The notes beneath the pieces were generated by a model. It was not told the DNA's origin. It saw only the letters and a program-made list of their open reading frames with translations, and made no database searches. A stretch of 64,000 nt of DNA from Lotus japonicus (Eukaryota; Streptophyta; Magnoliopsida; Fabales; Fabaceae): assembly GCF_012489685.1 (NCBI RefSeq), contig NC_080043.1:1862501-1926500 (forward strand), in the 5' to 3' direction. Position numbers and translations under genes: made by a program. This document shows, piece by piece, positions 1-11,700 of this stretch; the first letter of the stretch is position 1; each line of letters opens with the position of its first letter.

Positions 1-462
1 ATAAAATTTAAAATGGAAATGAAACAGAATAATCTAATTTTGTATTTAGAGATATTAGATGAAGAACAATATTTAAAATTAAAAAAACCAGTTCGTATAT
101 CATAATTACCTTGCATAGCATTTATAATTACAATAAAATAAACATAAAGTTTTAAACAAATTTATTATTTATTAATTGCATTTTTTATATGATAAAATAA
201 ATTATCTTTTGTGTCTATTTAAATACAAACAAAAAAATTTGTCACGTGTATTTATTTTATTCATTTTTTATATTACATAATAAGTAATTTAGAAACTAAA
301 AATATTAAAATTTTAATAAATGAAGAGGTATGTTTCGATTTTAAAACATTTTGGTACGATGAAAATATGTGAATTAATTTAGATTAGGTTGTAAATTATC
401 CATAAATTTTTTTTTCATTCCGTATAAAATAGTATCGGTGCATCGCACGGGTAACTACCTAG
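1..462 (+). mobile_element. Helitron-like 3' end (partial element)
   Basis: This is AT-rich non-coding DNA entering from the window edge. Near its right end is a short hairpin (GTGC-ATC-GCAC, about 439-449), followed about 10 bases later by CTAG at 459-462 and then a T. A hairpin followed by CTRR and a T is the usual Helitron 3' terminus. Termini with the same GTGC..GCAC core recur at 44738 and 46091 on the other strand. The 5' end lies outside the window and no Rep/helicase coding is visible, so this is a probable non-autonomous copy. Confidence 0.4.
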
Positions 463-837
463 TAAAATACAAAGTGCAATATGAATGAATCTGTACTCAA
501 TAATTCAGTTCATCACTATTTCCACTTCTTTTAAAGTGTATTGTAAAATTTTGGGTGGTGCCATAGCATATGCAAACCTCCCGTTACCTCCGCCACTACG
601 ATAAGTACACCCTTACAAAAATTGAACCTCAAACCAATACGTAATTTAATATTCATTCCAACGTGGAAAACTACAACTGAGGTAATGGTTGAAAACATAT
701 TCAAACCTATTTTGTGAAATCATAAAATAAGAGAGGTGCCAGAACTCTACAAATTATTTTCATGTGTAAATTTGAAAACTTTGGCTGTGCCATGGTAGTA
801 GTAGGCCCCCTCCCCTAGTGGCTCCGCCATTTAAATT

Positions 838-1060
838 TTGGTAATTCGGGAGCTACTCGCTAGAGATTGGAATGTGACTATTGGTTATGTTTCGCGGGAA
901 AGGAACATGGTTGTAGATGCTTTGGCGAAACTCGCGGTTAGTGAAGGCTGGGACTGGAAGGTTTGGAGGACTCCACCATCCATGGTGGTTCCCCTTCTTT
1001 GCCAGGATGCTCTAGTTTAGTTTGTCTTCTTTTCTATTTCCCTTTGTAATAAAAAAAAAT
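838..1060 (+). mobile_element. LINE 3' fragment (RNase H end plus tail)
   Basis: The 60-codon open stretch 838-1020 reads like the C-terminal end of the RNase H-like domain of a plant non-LTR retrotransposon (VSRERNMVVDALAKLA, then a hydrophobic tail ending in LCQDALV). It has no ATG; it begins at a truncation point. A stop, a short T-rich 3' UTR and an A-run at about 1050-1059 follow. The minus-strand fragment at 44410-44640 encodes the same tail in diverged form (VPLLCRDALI), so both belong to one LINE family. It is a dead, 5'-truncated insertion. Confidence 0.65.
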
Positions 1061-1400
1061 TATCATGAATTTGACATCCATGTTTTGCACTACCCTTTAA
1101 CGAAGTATCATAATTTATTATATCAAAGACGTTTTTTAGGCTTTGTCTTCTCTCATTACTTGTTGTGTAATGTTTTCACTTTTCAAGACTTAACCCTCCT
1201 CCATGTTACAAAAAAAAACTTCAATTTTCTGTATTGTTTAAAAACCAAGTGGTTTATGTAATAGCTCAACACTTCATTCTTTTAGAAAGATATTTCAGTT
1301 TGGTTCTGAACTTTTGCGAACAGATACAAAACATTTTGGTCAATCTCCTACACTGTTAAAAAAAATTCCCTCCCAAGTTTTTTTAGACAAACTCCCAAGC
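1061..1400. other. AT-rich spacer upstream of RPL37
   Basis: No gene or structured repeat is recognised here. It lies between the LINE tail and the RPL37 promoter elements. Confidence 0.4.
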
Positions 1401-1406
1401 TTAAAC

Positions 1407-1615
1407 AGCCCAAAACCATTATAAAAAAAGTCCACTCCATATTAGGGCTTGAACATTAGCCCATAGTGCCCTCAACTAACCTAAAAAAAAGAAATAAAAA
1501 AAAAAAGAAAAAAGAAACACTAACCCTAAAATAAACCCTCACAGGTATAAATACAACTTTCCAATACCATTTCTTCTTCTTCACCATATAGCTGCGCTTC
1601 ACTCTGTAACCCTAA
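1407..1615 (+). promoter_or_regulatory. RPL37 promoter: site II and telo-box elements
   Basis: AGCCCA (site II, TGGGCT on the other strand) occurs at 1407-1412 and 1458-1463. Telo-boxes AACCCTAA occur at 1522-1529 and 1608-1615. A TATA-like TATAAATA is at 1546-1553. Telo-box plus site II is the known promoter signature of plant ribosomal protein genes. The second telo-box lies about 25 bases before the start codon, probably in the 5' leader. Confidence 0.7.
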
Positions 1616-1633
1616 TCTGCAGAACCTGCTTCA

Positions 1634-2330
<697 letters not shown>

Positions 2331-4146
2331 GACTTTCGAGGATCGTTGTTTTGCTTTGCTGGGTACTGAGTTATAGAATTAGACATTTTGTTTTTGCTGG
2401 GGACAAGTCTCTTAGAACATTTGTTTTTTGCAGCCTCATTCCTTCAATTAACTTGTACTTGGCTTTGTGTTTCAACATGATTATAAGACTTTTTGATTGC
2501 CCGGTTGGATTGTATGACATTTATAGTTTTGGTGTTAAATGGTTCTCTTTGGGAAATAGGGACGCCTTACCTCACAATACTATTGTGGGCATTCATCGTG
2601 AATTTTGCAATATTGATAACTAGCGAGCCTAAATTATTTATGGTATGCTTAAACAGTTCTGTCAATCTGCTATGAGATTGTCTTCGGTTCTATTTATATG
2701 AGAGTACATAAATCCCCCTGTTATTCCTGATATTGAAGGTTGTTTTAGGTTGTGTTTGATTATGTCTGGTTTGCATGATAAATGACTTCGCTGGCTAAAT
2801 CTCCCTGCTATTCCTGATATTGAAGGTTGTTTTAGGTTGTGTTGATTATGTCTGGTTTGCATGATAAATGACTTTGCTGGCTATCATATTTGATGTGTGG
2901 TTTGGTCGTTTGCCAATTGCTGATTAGGTTTTAGTCTGTTTCCGAACTTTTGAATGCCAATGTCTGGTTTATGTGATAAATGGCTTTGGTGGCCATCATT
3001 ATTTGATTAGTGGTTTCATTGAGTGCCAATTGCTGATTAGCTTTTTGCCTCTTTAGGTTTCCCAACGAACATGACTTTAAGGTGTCAACATTTTTTTGTA
3101 AATTTTTATTCATGCTAAACTATTATTCATTGCTTATACCCCATGATAGGGCAAATCATTTTTCCCAGTTGAAGAATTAAAATTCTCTATTGCTTCCATT
3201 TAGGCGATTTTCTGCTTGAACCATCTTGTGGCCTGAACCTCCCATGCTTTTTCTGCTTTACCATATTAGTTGTTCTAACGGTATGAGTAATTTAGGTAGT
3301 ATGCTTTGAGGATTTATGATTTTAGGTTGTAGGGTGTAGTTGAATATTCCCTTTGTTCTATTTCTTAAGATATATCACAATTGATCTGAAGTGTGTGTCA
3401 AACCAAAAATGAATACTTTGCCTTTTGTCTCATGTCCATCTTCTGGGATGGTTTGTACTTGAGCTATATTATGGGACCCGACTAGTTTTAATGTGCACGC
3501 TTGCTATGATTGCAAAGATTTTGTAGTTTTTTAAGTTTACATTAAATTGAAATTAAAATAAAACAAATTGCAATCATGGTCTGCCGGTTGTTGATTATGC
3601 TGTCACAATTTGTCATGGATTTGGTCGAGCAATCTATCATTTCCCTTTGTATTTTTTTTTATACCAGGATAGCTAAGATTTTGAGTATTGTTTGATATCT
3701 TTTATATTGATGGGTATGTGTATGATATTAGAATAGAATGACTCAGGTTTTTCTTTGACGTAATTACCTTTCATAATTTGAAAGTATTACATGTTTGGTT
3801 TCTCTTCGATGATGCATAATTTGCAACCTACATCTTGTGAATGCTTAAACACTTTCATTTTTGGTTAAGCATTTGAAGCCTAATCTTTTATATGAAATTG
3901 TGAAATTCGTCCTGTTAGCTACGTGATTCAATTATATGCTTCCATCAACACAACTTAACCGCTCGGGGAAACTTACAAACTGTACGGATGTCAAGGAAGC
4001 TCATATTGACTTTAGGGACGTTAATAGGAGTCAAATAAAAGGAAGGTTCTTGTATATCTCAAACAAACTGAAGCATAAGCTGAAGCGATTCTAGAGGATG
4101 TAGTCGAAAACCAATAGTGGGAGGTGTATACCGTCCAAAAGTAGAA
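2331..4146. other. RPL37 3' flank and spacer
   Basis: This holds the RPL37 3' UTR, the 87-bp tandem duplication listed separately, and T-rich DNA without recognisable coding. The last 150 bases (about 3990-4146) are less AT-rich and contain a short open stretch that I could not assign to a family; they border the satellite array. Confidence 0.4.
2710..3010. repeat. Tandem repeat, about 87-bp period
   Basis: A unit beginning AAATCCCCCTG at 2710 is repeated with few changes at 2797 (AAATCTCCCTG). Both contain ATTCCTGATATTGAAGG and end with GCATGATAAATGACTT. Degenerate further copies of the TGTCTGGTTT..GATAAATG part continue to about 3010. There is no coding potential. Confidence 0.75.
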
Positions 4147-7100
4147 GTCACTTATTCCATGGACATTTAACTTTAAAACTCAAGAATTTCGAACAAAAAT
4201 TGAAAATTTCCATCAACACTCAAACATTTGCGCAAATTTAGCATGAGAAAGTTTGGTTAAACTTCTCCTTCATCATATTATGAAACGTGAGGAATTTAAT
4301 TTTTTTTTTGAATTTCGTCACTCATTTCATGGGCTAACACCTTTAAAACACGGGAATTACTGCTAAGAAAGAAAAAACCACACCGATACTCAAAAAATTC
4401 ATAATATTAATCATGAGTAAAACTTAGTTAAAGCCTCCTATCTTTAAACCATGAAACTAAAAGAAAAATAATTTTTTTAGACTTCACAACTAAATCCATA
4501 GGTTAACGAATTTTATTAAAACTAATGAATTTCGACAAAAAATTGAAAATCTACACCAACACTAAAAAACTTGCCCATATTTTACGTTGAGAAAGTTGGG
4601 TTGAGATCCCCTTAATCATACGATGAAACTCGGAAAAATTAATTTTTTTTTGAATTTTGTCACCCATTTCAAGGGCTAATACATTTAAAATTCAAGAATT
4701 TCGACAAAAAATTAAAAATGTCAACCAATAGTCAAAAATTCGAACAAATTTTGGATTGAGAAAGTTTGGTTAAATCTCCCCTTCCTCTTATAATGATACT
4801 CGGAAAAATAAATTTTTGGAATTCCATTACCCATTCCAAAGGCTATACCTTTAAAATGCAGGAATTTCGAATAACAATTGGAAATTTCCACCGGCACTTA
4901 GAAATGTGCAAAAAATTTAGCTTGAGAAAAATTGGTTGAAGCACCCTTTCATTATATGATGAAACTCACTAAATTTAAATTTTTGGAATTCATCACTTAT
5001 TTCGACGGCATTTAGCTTTAAAACTCAAGAATTTCGAACAAAAATTGAAAATTTCCACCAATACTCAAACATTTGTACAAATTTAGCATTAGAAAGTTTG
5101 AATAAAGTTCTCCTTCATCATATTATGAAACGTGGGGAATTTTTTTTTTGAATTTCGTCACTCATTCCATGGGCTAACACCTTTAAAACACGGGAATTGC
5201 TGCTAAGAAAGAAAAATCTACACCGATACTCAAAAAATTCATCATATTAATCCTGAGTAAAACTTGGTTAAAGCCTCCTTTCTTTATACCATGAAACTAA
5301 AAAAAATTAATTTTTTTAGACTTCGCAACTAAATCCGTGGGCTAACGAATTTTTTTAAAACTCACGAATTTCGACAAAAAATTGAAAATCTGCACCAACA
5401 CTAAAAAAGTTGCCCATATTTTACGTTGAGAAATTTGGGTTAAAGCTCCCCTTAATCATACGATGAAACTCGGAAAAATTAATTTTTTTGAATTATGTCA
5501 CCCATTCCAAAGGCTAATACATTTAAAATTCAAGAATTTCGATAAAAAATTGAAAATTTCAACCAACACTCTAAAATTTGAACAAATTTTGGCTTGATAA
5601 AGTTTGGTTAAATCTCCCCTTCATCATATAATGAAACTTGAAAAAATTATTTTTTTTTGAATTCCGTTACCCATTCCAAAGGCTACCTTTAAAATTCAGG
5701 AATTTCGACTAAAATTTGGAAATTTCCACCGACACTTAGAAATGTGCATAAAATTTAGCGTGAGAAAAATTGGTTAAAGCACCCCTTCATTATATGATGT
5801 AACTCGTAAAATTTAATTTTTTGGAATTCGTCACTTATTCCATGGGCATTTTAGCTTTAAAACTCAAGAATTTCGGACAAAAATTGAAAATTTCCACCAA
5901 CACTCAAACATTTGCACAAAATTAGCATAAAAAAGTTTGGTTAAAGTTCTCCTTCATCATATTATGGAACGTGGGGAATTTAATTATTTTTCGAATTTCG
6001 TTACTCATTTTATGGGCTAACACCTTTAGATACAGGAATTACGGCTAAAAACGAAAAAGCTTTACCGATACTCAAAAAATTCATAATATTAATCCAGAGT
6101 AAAACTTGGTTAAATACTCCCTTCTCTATACCATGAAACTCAAAAAAATTAATTTTTTTAGACTTCTCAACTAAATCCATGTGCTAAAATCATTAAAACT
6201 CGAATTTCGACAAAAAAATGGAAAATCTGCACCAACATTTAAAAACTTGCCCATATTTTACTTTGAGGAAGTTTGGTTAAGACTCCCCTTAATCATATAA
6301 TGAAACTCGAAAAAATTAATTTTTTTAAATTTTGTCACCGATTCCAAGGGTTAATACATTTGAAATTTAAGAATTTCGACAACAAATAGAGAATTTCAAC
6401 CAACAGTCTAACATTTGAAGAAATTTAGCATGAGAAAGTTTGGTTATATCTCCACTTCATCATATAATGAAACTCGGAAAAATTATCTTTTTTAAAATTC
6501 TGTCACCATTCCAAGGGCTAATACATTTAAAATTCAGGAATTTTGACTAAAAATTGGAAATTTCCACCGACATTCAGAAATTTGCACAAATTTTAGCTTG
6601 AGAAAATTTGGTTAAAGCACCACTTCATTATATGATGATACTCGTAAAATTTAATTTTTTTGGAATTCGTCACTTATTCCGAGGGCATTTACCTTTAAAA
6701 CTCAAGAATTTCGAACAAAAATTGAAAATTTCCACTAATACTCTAACATTGAAAATTTCACAAATTTAGCATGAGAAACTTTGGTTAAAGTTCTCCTTCA
6801 TCATATTAAGGAACGTGGAGAATTTAATTTTTTTCAAATTTCGTCACTCATTCCATGAGCTAATACCTTTAAAACACGGGAATTACTTCTAAGAAAGAAA
6901 AAACTACTCTGATACTCAAAAAAATCATAATATTAATCCTGAGTAAAACTTGGTTAAAGCTTCCTTTCTTTATACCATGAAACTCAAAAAAAATTAATTT
7001 TTTTAGACTTCGCAACTAAATCCATGGGCTAACGTATTTTTTTAAAACTCACGAATTTCGACAAAAAATTGAAAATCTGCACCAACACTAAAAAAGTTGC

Positions 7101-8383
7101 CCATATTTTTCGTTGAGAAATTTGGGTTAAGGATCCCCTTAATCATATGATGAAACTCGGAAAAATTAATTTTTTTGAATTCTTTCACCCTTTCCAAGGG
7201 CTAATACATTTAAAATTTATGAATTTCGACAAAAATTTGAAAATTTCAACCAACACTCACAAATTTGAACAAATTTTGGCTTGAGAAAGTTTGGTTAAAT
7301 ATCCCCTTCATCATATAATGAAACTTGGAAAAATTAATTTTTTAAATTCTGTTACCCATTCCAAAGAATACCTTTAAAATTCAGGAATTTCGACTAAAAA
7401 TTGGAAATTTCCACCGACACTTAGAAATGTGCACAAAATTTAGCTTGAGAAAAATTGGTTAAAGCACCCCTTCGTTATATGATGAAACTCGTAAAATTTA
7501 TTTTTTTTGAAATTCGTCACTTATTCCATGAGCATTTTAGATTTAAAACTCAAGAATTTCGATCAAAAATTGAAAATTTACACCAACACTCAAAAATTTG
7601 AACAAATTTTGGCTTGAGAAAGTTTGGTTAAATATCCCCTTAATCATATAATGAAACTCGGAAAAATTAAATTTTTTGAATTATGTTACCCATTCCAAAG
7701 GCATAACCTTTAAAATTCAGGAATTTCAACTAAAAATTGGAAATTTCCACCGGCATTTAGAAATGTGCACAAAATTTAGCTTGAGAAAAATTGGTTAAAG
7801 CACCCCTTCATTATATGATGAAACTCGTAAAATTTAATTTTTTTGGAATTCGTCACTTATTCTATGAGCATTTTAGCTTTAAAACTCAAGAATTTCGATT
7901 AAAAATTGAAAATTTACACCAACACTCAAACATTTTTACAAATTTAGCATGAGAAAGTTTGGTTAAAGTTCTCCTTCATCATATTATGAAACGTGGGGAA
8001 TTTAATTTTTTTCGAATTTCGTTACTTATGTTATGGGCTAACACCTTTAATACACAAGAATTACGGCTAAAAACAAAAAAACTAAACCGATACTCAAAAA
8101 ATTCATTATATTAATCCTTAGTAAAACTTGATTAAAGCCTCCCTTCTTTATACCATGAAGCTAAAAAAAATCAACTTTTTTAGACTTCGCAACTATATCC
8201 ATGAGCTAATATCTTTAAATCTCACGAATTTCGACAAAAAATTGAAAATCTGCACCACCACTAAAAAATTTGCTCATATTTTACGTTGAGAAAGTTTGGT
8301 TAAGATTCCCCTTAATCATACAATGAAACTCGGAAAAATTATTTTTTTTGAATTCTGTCACTCATTCCAAGGGCTAATAATTT
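4147..8383. repeat. Satellite-like array, about 168-bp monomers in a five-monomer higher-order repeat
   Basis: About 25 head-to-tail AT-rich monomers share the core GAATTTCGACAAAAAATTG and a second core TTGAGAAAGTTTGGTTAA. Five diverged types (A to E) alternate in fixed order, so the closest match lies about 840 bp away: type A monomers start at 4184, 5029, 5868 and 6706 (spacings 845, 839, 838). The order breaks at 7554, where a monomer starts as type A and continues as type D, is followed by E, and the next A starts only 336 bp later at 7890; this looks like an unequal-crossover junction. The array ends abruptly near 8383 after a type C monomer. There is no coding potential, and the monomer length is nucleosome-like. 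Confidence 0.9.
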
Positions 8384-8787
8384 TGACCAATTAAGAAGAG
8401 ATTGTTAGTAAGAGAGTTTCACAGAGAGTAGCATTTCTTTTCATGCAAAAGAAAAACAGATAACACAACGAATCGTTAGGGACAAGGAATTTCAAGTTAG
8501 ACAACAATGTCAACACAGGGACTTTAAGCCTGTATTTCTCAGGGGTTTCTATGATTTAAATGGAATAAAGTTGACTGATACATATGTCGAAGTTACACAA
8601 GTACGTTCACTATTTTTTTAATCTGGCCTTGCTTTTGAGCTAATTCTGATAACAGACCTTATATCTAAACTGATACAAAGGTGAGGAAAAATATACTAGA
8701 AAATGATTAAGCAAGGCACCATAATATTTTTTGTCCCCTATTGGTTTCTTTCTATAGAAGGTAATTTTTTGTTTCACAAAACTAGTT
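8384..8787. other. Right flank of the satellite; 3' flank of the PDI-like gene
   Basis: The boundary with the array is sharp. A stretch at about 8410-8600 is open on the plus strand (for example DLNGIKLTDTYVEVTQ) but I could not assign it to a family. The remainder is presumably the 3' UTR and flank of the minus-strand PDI-like gene. Confidence 0.35.
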
Positions 8788-11700
8788 CTATAACTCATCT
8801 TTGACGCCTTGGCTCTTGACTTTTAGATGTTTGTTGATGGACGCAGCCAATTCTTTCAAACTAGACTTTGTAGACAGTTTGATCTGCATAAAACAAGGGT
8901 TTCATTATAGTGAGGAGGTGGAATAATATAAACCGAAATTCTATTACCAAAATCAGGGTGCCAAGAAAAGAAGTAACTACCGGATTTGATTTATCATCTG
9001 CTCTGTAAAGTAAAAGTGTGGGATAGTCATTCACCTGAAATATTAAGGAGAGTTTAAACCAGTCTTCAGTAAACATAAAATTATATCATAATCATATCAA
9101 TGATCAATATCATGATTCATGAAGAGAAGAACCAATATTTCAATGAAATCCCAGAATCAAATTTTCAGAAATAGATTCAGTGTGTGTTAGGATCAGTATT
9201 GTCACAACTCACAATTGATAGTGGTAAAATTGATTATAGTAAAACTAAGTTGAAGTGAAGTGAATGTATGTAGGGATATATATGAAAAAAGTGATTTTTG
9301 TAGGGCAATGTTGTAATCCATAGGTAAAATCTCATAATTAATGTTCAACGCAAAAGTTAGTGTCTGTGTTTTTGCCATCAAGAAAAGCTGAGATAGTGAA
9401 GTTTTTCATGACACTTACTTGCAATTGTGGATGTTCATTTGCTGAACCATCTATCTTTGCAAATTTTAGATTACTTGATCCTTTGTAGTGCTTTGCCAAC
9501 TTCTCTACTTGCTTGCTTATCTCCTCACAGTTGAAACACCATGGTGAGAATACCTGTTTTACAGTAATCGACTGGTGAGTGAATCCAACAAGGCCTAGCC
9601 AATACTACAAAGAATGTGATTGTATAAAAGCTGCGTTCCATTCAACTGAAATGGCAAAACTTGTTACTTCCACGTTTTTTATATGGGAAAGCCAAATTTG
9701 GCTTTTCTAGGCAAGCTGAAAGTGCTTTTAAGTTTTAATTGTGTTTAAAAAATGTGTTTGGATACCAATTGAGTGCAACATGGGCAGACTTTCATCTCTA
9801 TCCGTAAGAGTTCTGTTTTTTGTGTCCAAACATAGGTTCAAACTTTCAATTTAAAAAAGCGTCCATATTCACACAATGCAGAATGCATGCCATTGATTAT
9901 GTCAAGTGTATGATTTAATAAATCAGAGTAAACAGGTGACAGTTGGTGATTAAAGTTAATAAATCAGTGTAAATATTGGACAAAGAGAGAAAATATAGAA
10001 GGGATAAACGTAACGAACCTCCAGAAGCACATCATTCTTGCTGGTCAAAATTTCATCATCAAATGTTTTCCCAACAATAACATGGATATCAGCTTCTGTC
10101 TGCAATTTTCAATGGCATGGCCATTAATAGAAGAAAACCTCAACTTAAGTTTCAAGACAAAAATAAATAATTCTTGCTTTATTGGTCCATTTTGTTATTA
10201 TAAATATAGAACTAGCTATATATCTTTAGGAATGAATCTAATTCACATATAACTCAATTGTATCACTTTAACTAAAGGAGCTAATGAGCCATATATGACA
10301 CTGACTGCACAACTAATGTTCTTGAATCCTCTAAAACTTAAGTCGGTGAGATGCCTTAGATTTGTAGGAAATTTAAGGGGGAATTCCATATAGAACTCAC
10401 ATTATCTGGTATTGGCTGTGACTTGAAGTAAGTTGACAAAGAACCTTGCACGAGCTTATTGCAGAACTCCTGCAGAAAGTGATTTTAATATTAGTTAGTT
10501 TGCTTTGATAGGTGAACATTGGAAGGATAGTTTATAAGAACAGCGGATAATACCTCAATATTGCTTCGTGTTGGTTTTGACTCCAACAAATATTTTGAGC
10601 TCATTGCATTATCAAATGCAGCTACCTATTTGGGACATCAAGAAATAAATTGTATTAGTTGCCACAATGATCTATAGATTAATAAAACAATCTTAACAAA
10701 TCATTAACTTGTAAACCAACCACAGTATTTGTTGACTCTTCCAGACCAAACAATGTTAGGAAGGGCTTTGCAAGGTTCTCATCGTTAATATCCACAAGTA
10801 TAAACAATATCTGCATTCGAATGCAAATATTAGACCAGAAATTCTTAAAGTTGCAGGAAATAGTTTGATTCCCAAAATGCAGGCCAAAGTACCTTCGACT
10901 TGAAAGTTCTTGCAACATCATGAAGAGGATCAAGAAGATTCTTGAAGTCATCAGCGTTTGCAAAGACATAAACCTAGAGAATGACAGACAATTAACCTTG
11001 ACTATTAGTAAGCTTGAACAGAAATATAAATGATTAAAGGTAAAAAGGAAAAGCATATACAGGCAACGGTGAGCTACAGTTACTCATTAGCATCATAGAA
11101 AAGTCACTACGTGGTACAATATTTTTTCTAGAGGATGCACATATTGTCTTGTGCCCTGATGATTGTATAATGGAAATTATTTTATATTATTCCTTTCCTT
11201 TTTCCAACGCTTCTATTTGAATTACTGCAATGGAAAATGATGAAATTGGACGGAAATAAACAAAGCCATGCTCTGGTTCAAACTTGGCTTTTCAGATTCA
11301 ACAGAATAATTTTGCATGTAATAAGTACTTGTGAATAAGTTCAAAGAAGACATCCATTTCCTTAAAAAAAACTCTCAAATCAGTTTCAATTATTAACTGT
11401 CTAACATCCAGGGGAAAGGCAAAAACACATAAGAGATTATGATTCTAATAAGATCAAAGACTTACTACGATGAGTATCATGAGAAAACTTATTTAGGTTT
11501 ATTCTCTTCTATTGGTCTTATATTATTGTCTTTATTTTTTATTGGAACTAAGAAGAAATAATTTTGCCGCATCGCAGTGTATTGAATTGAACAAGGTACT
11601 GTATCAACTAAATTGCAACCAACTCTCAGATAGTAATTTAGACCCAATAATTAAAGCCAACCACAATATCAAATTATCAACAGGTAGTTACAGTTAATAA

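Noticed and set aside
4147..8383. Array considered as a CRISPR-like repeat
   Set aside because: Units are contiguous 168-bp monomers without unique spacers, in a plant nuclear context; it is a satellite.
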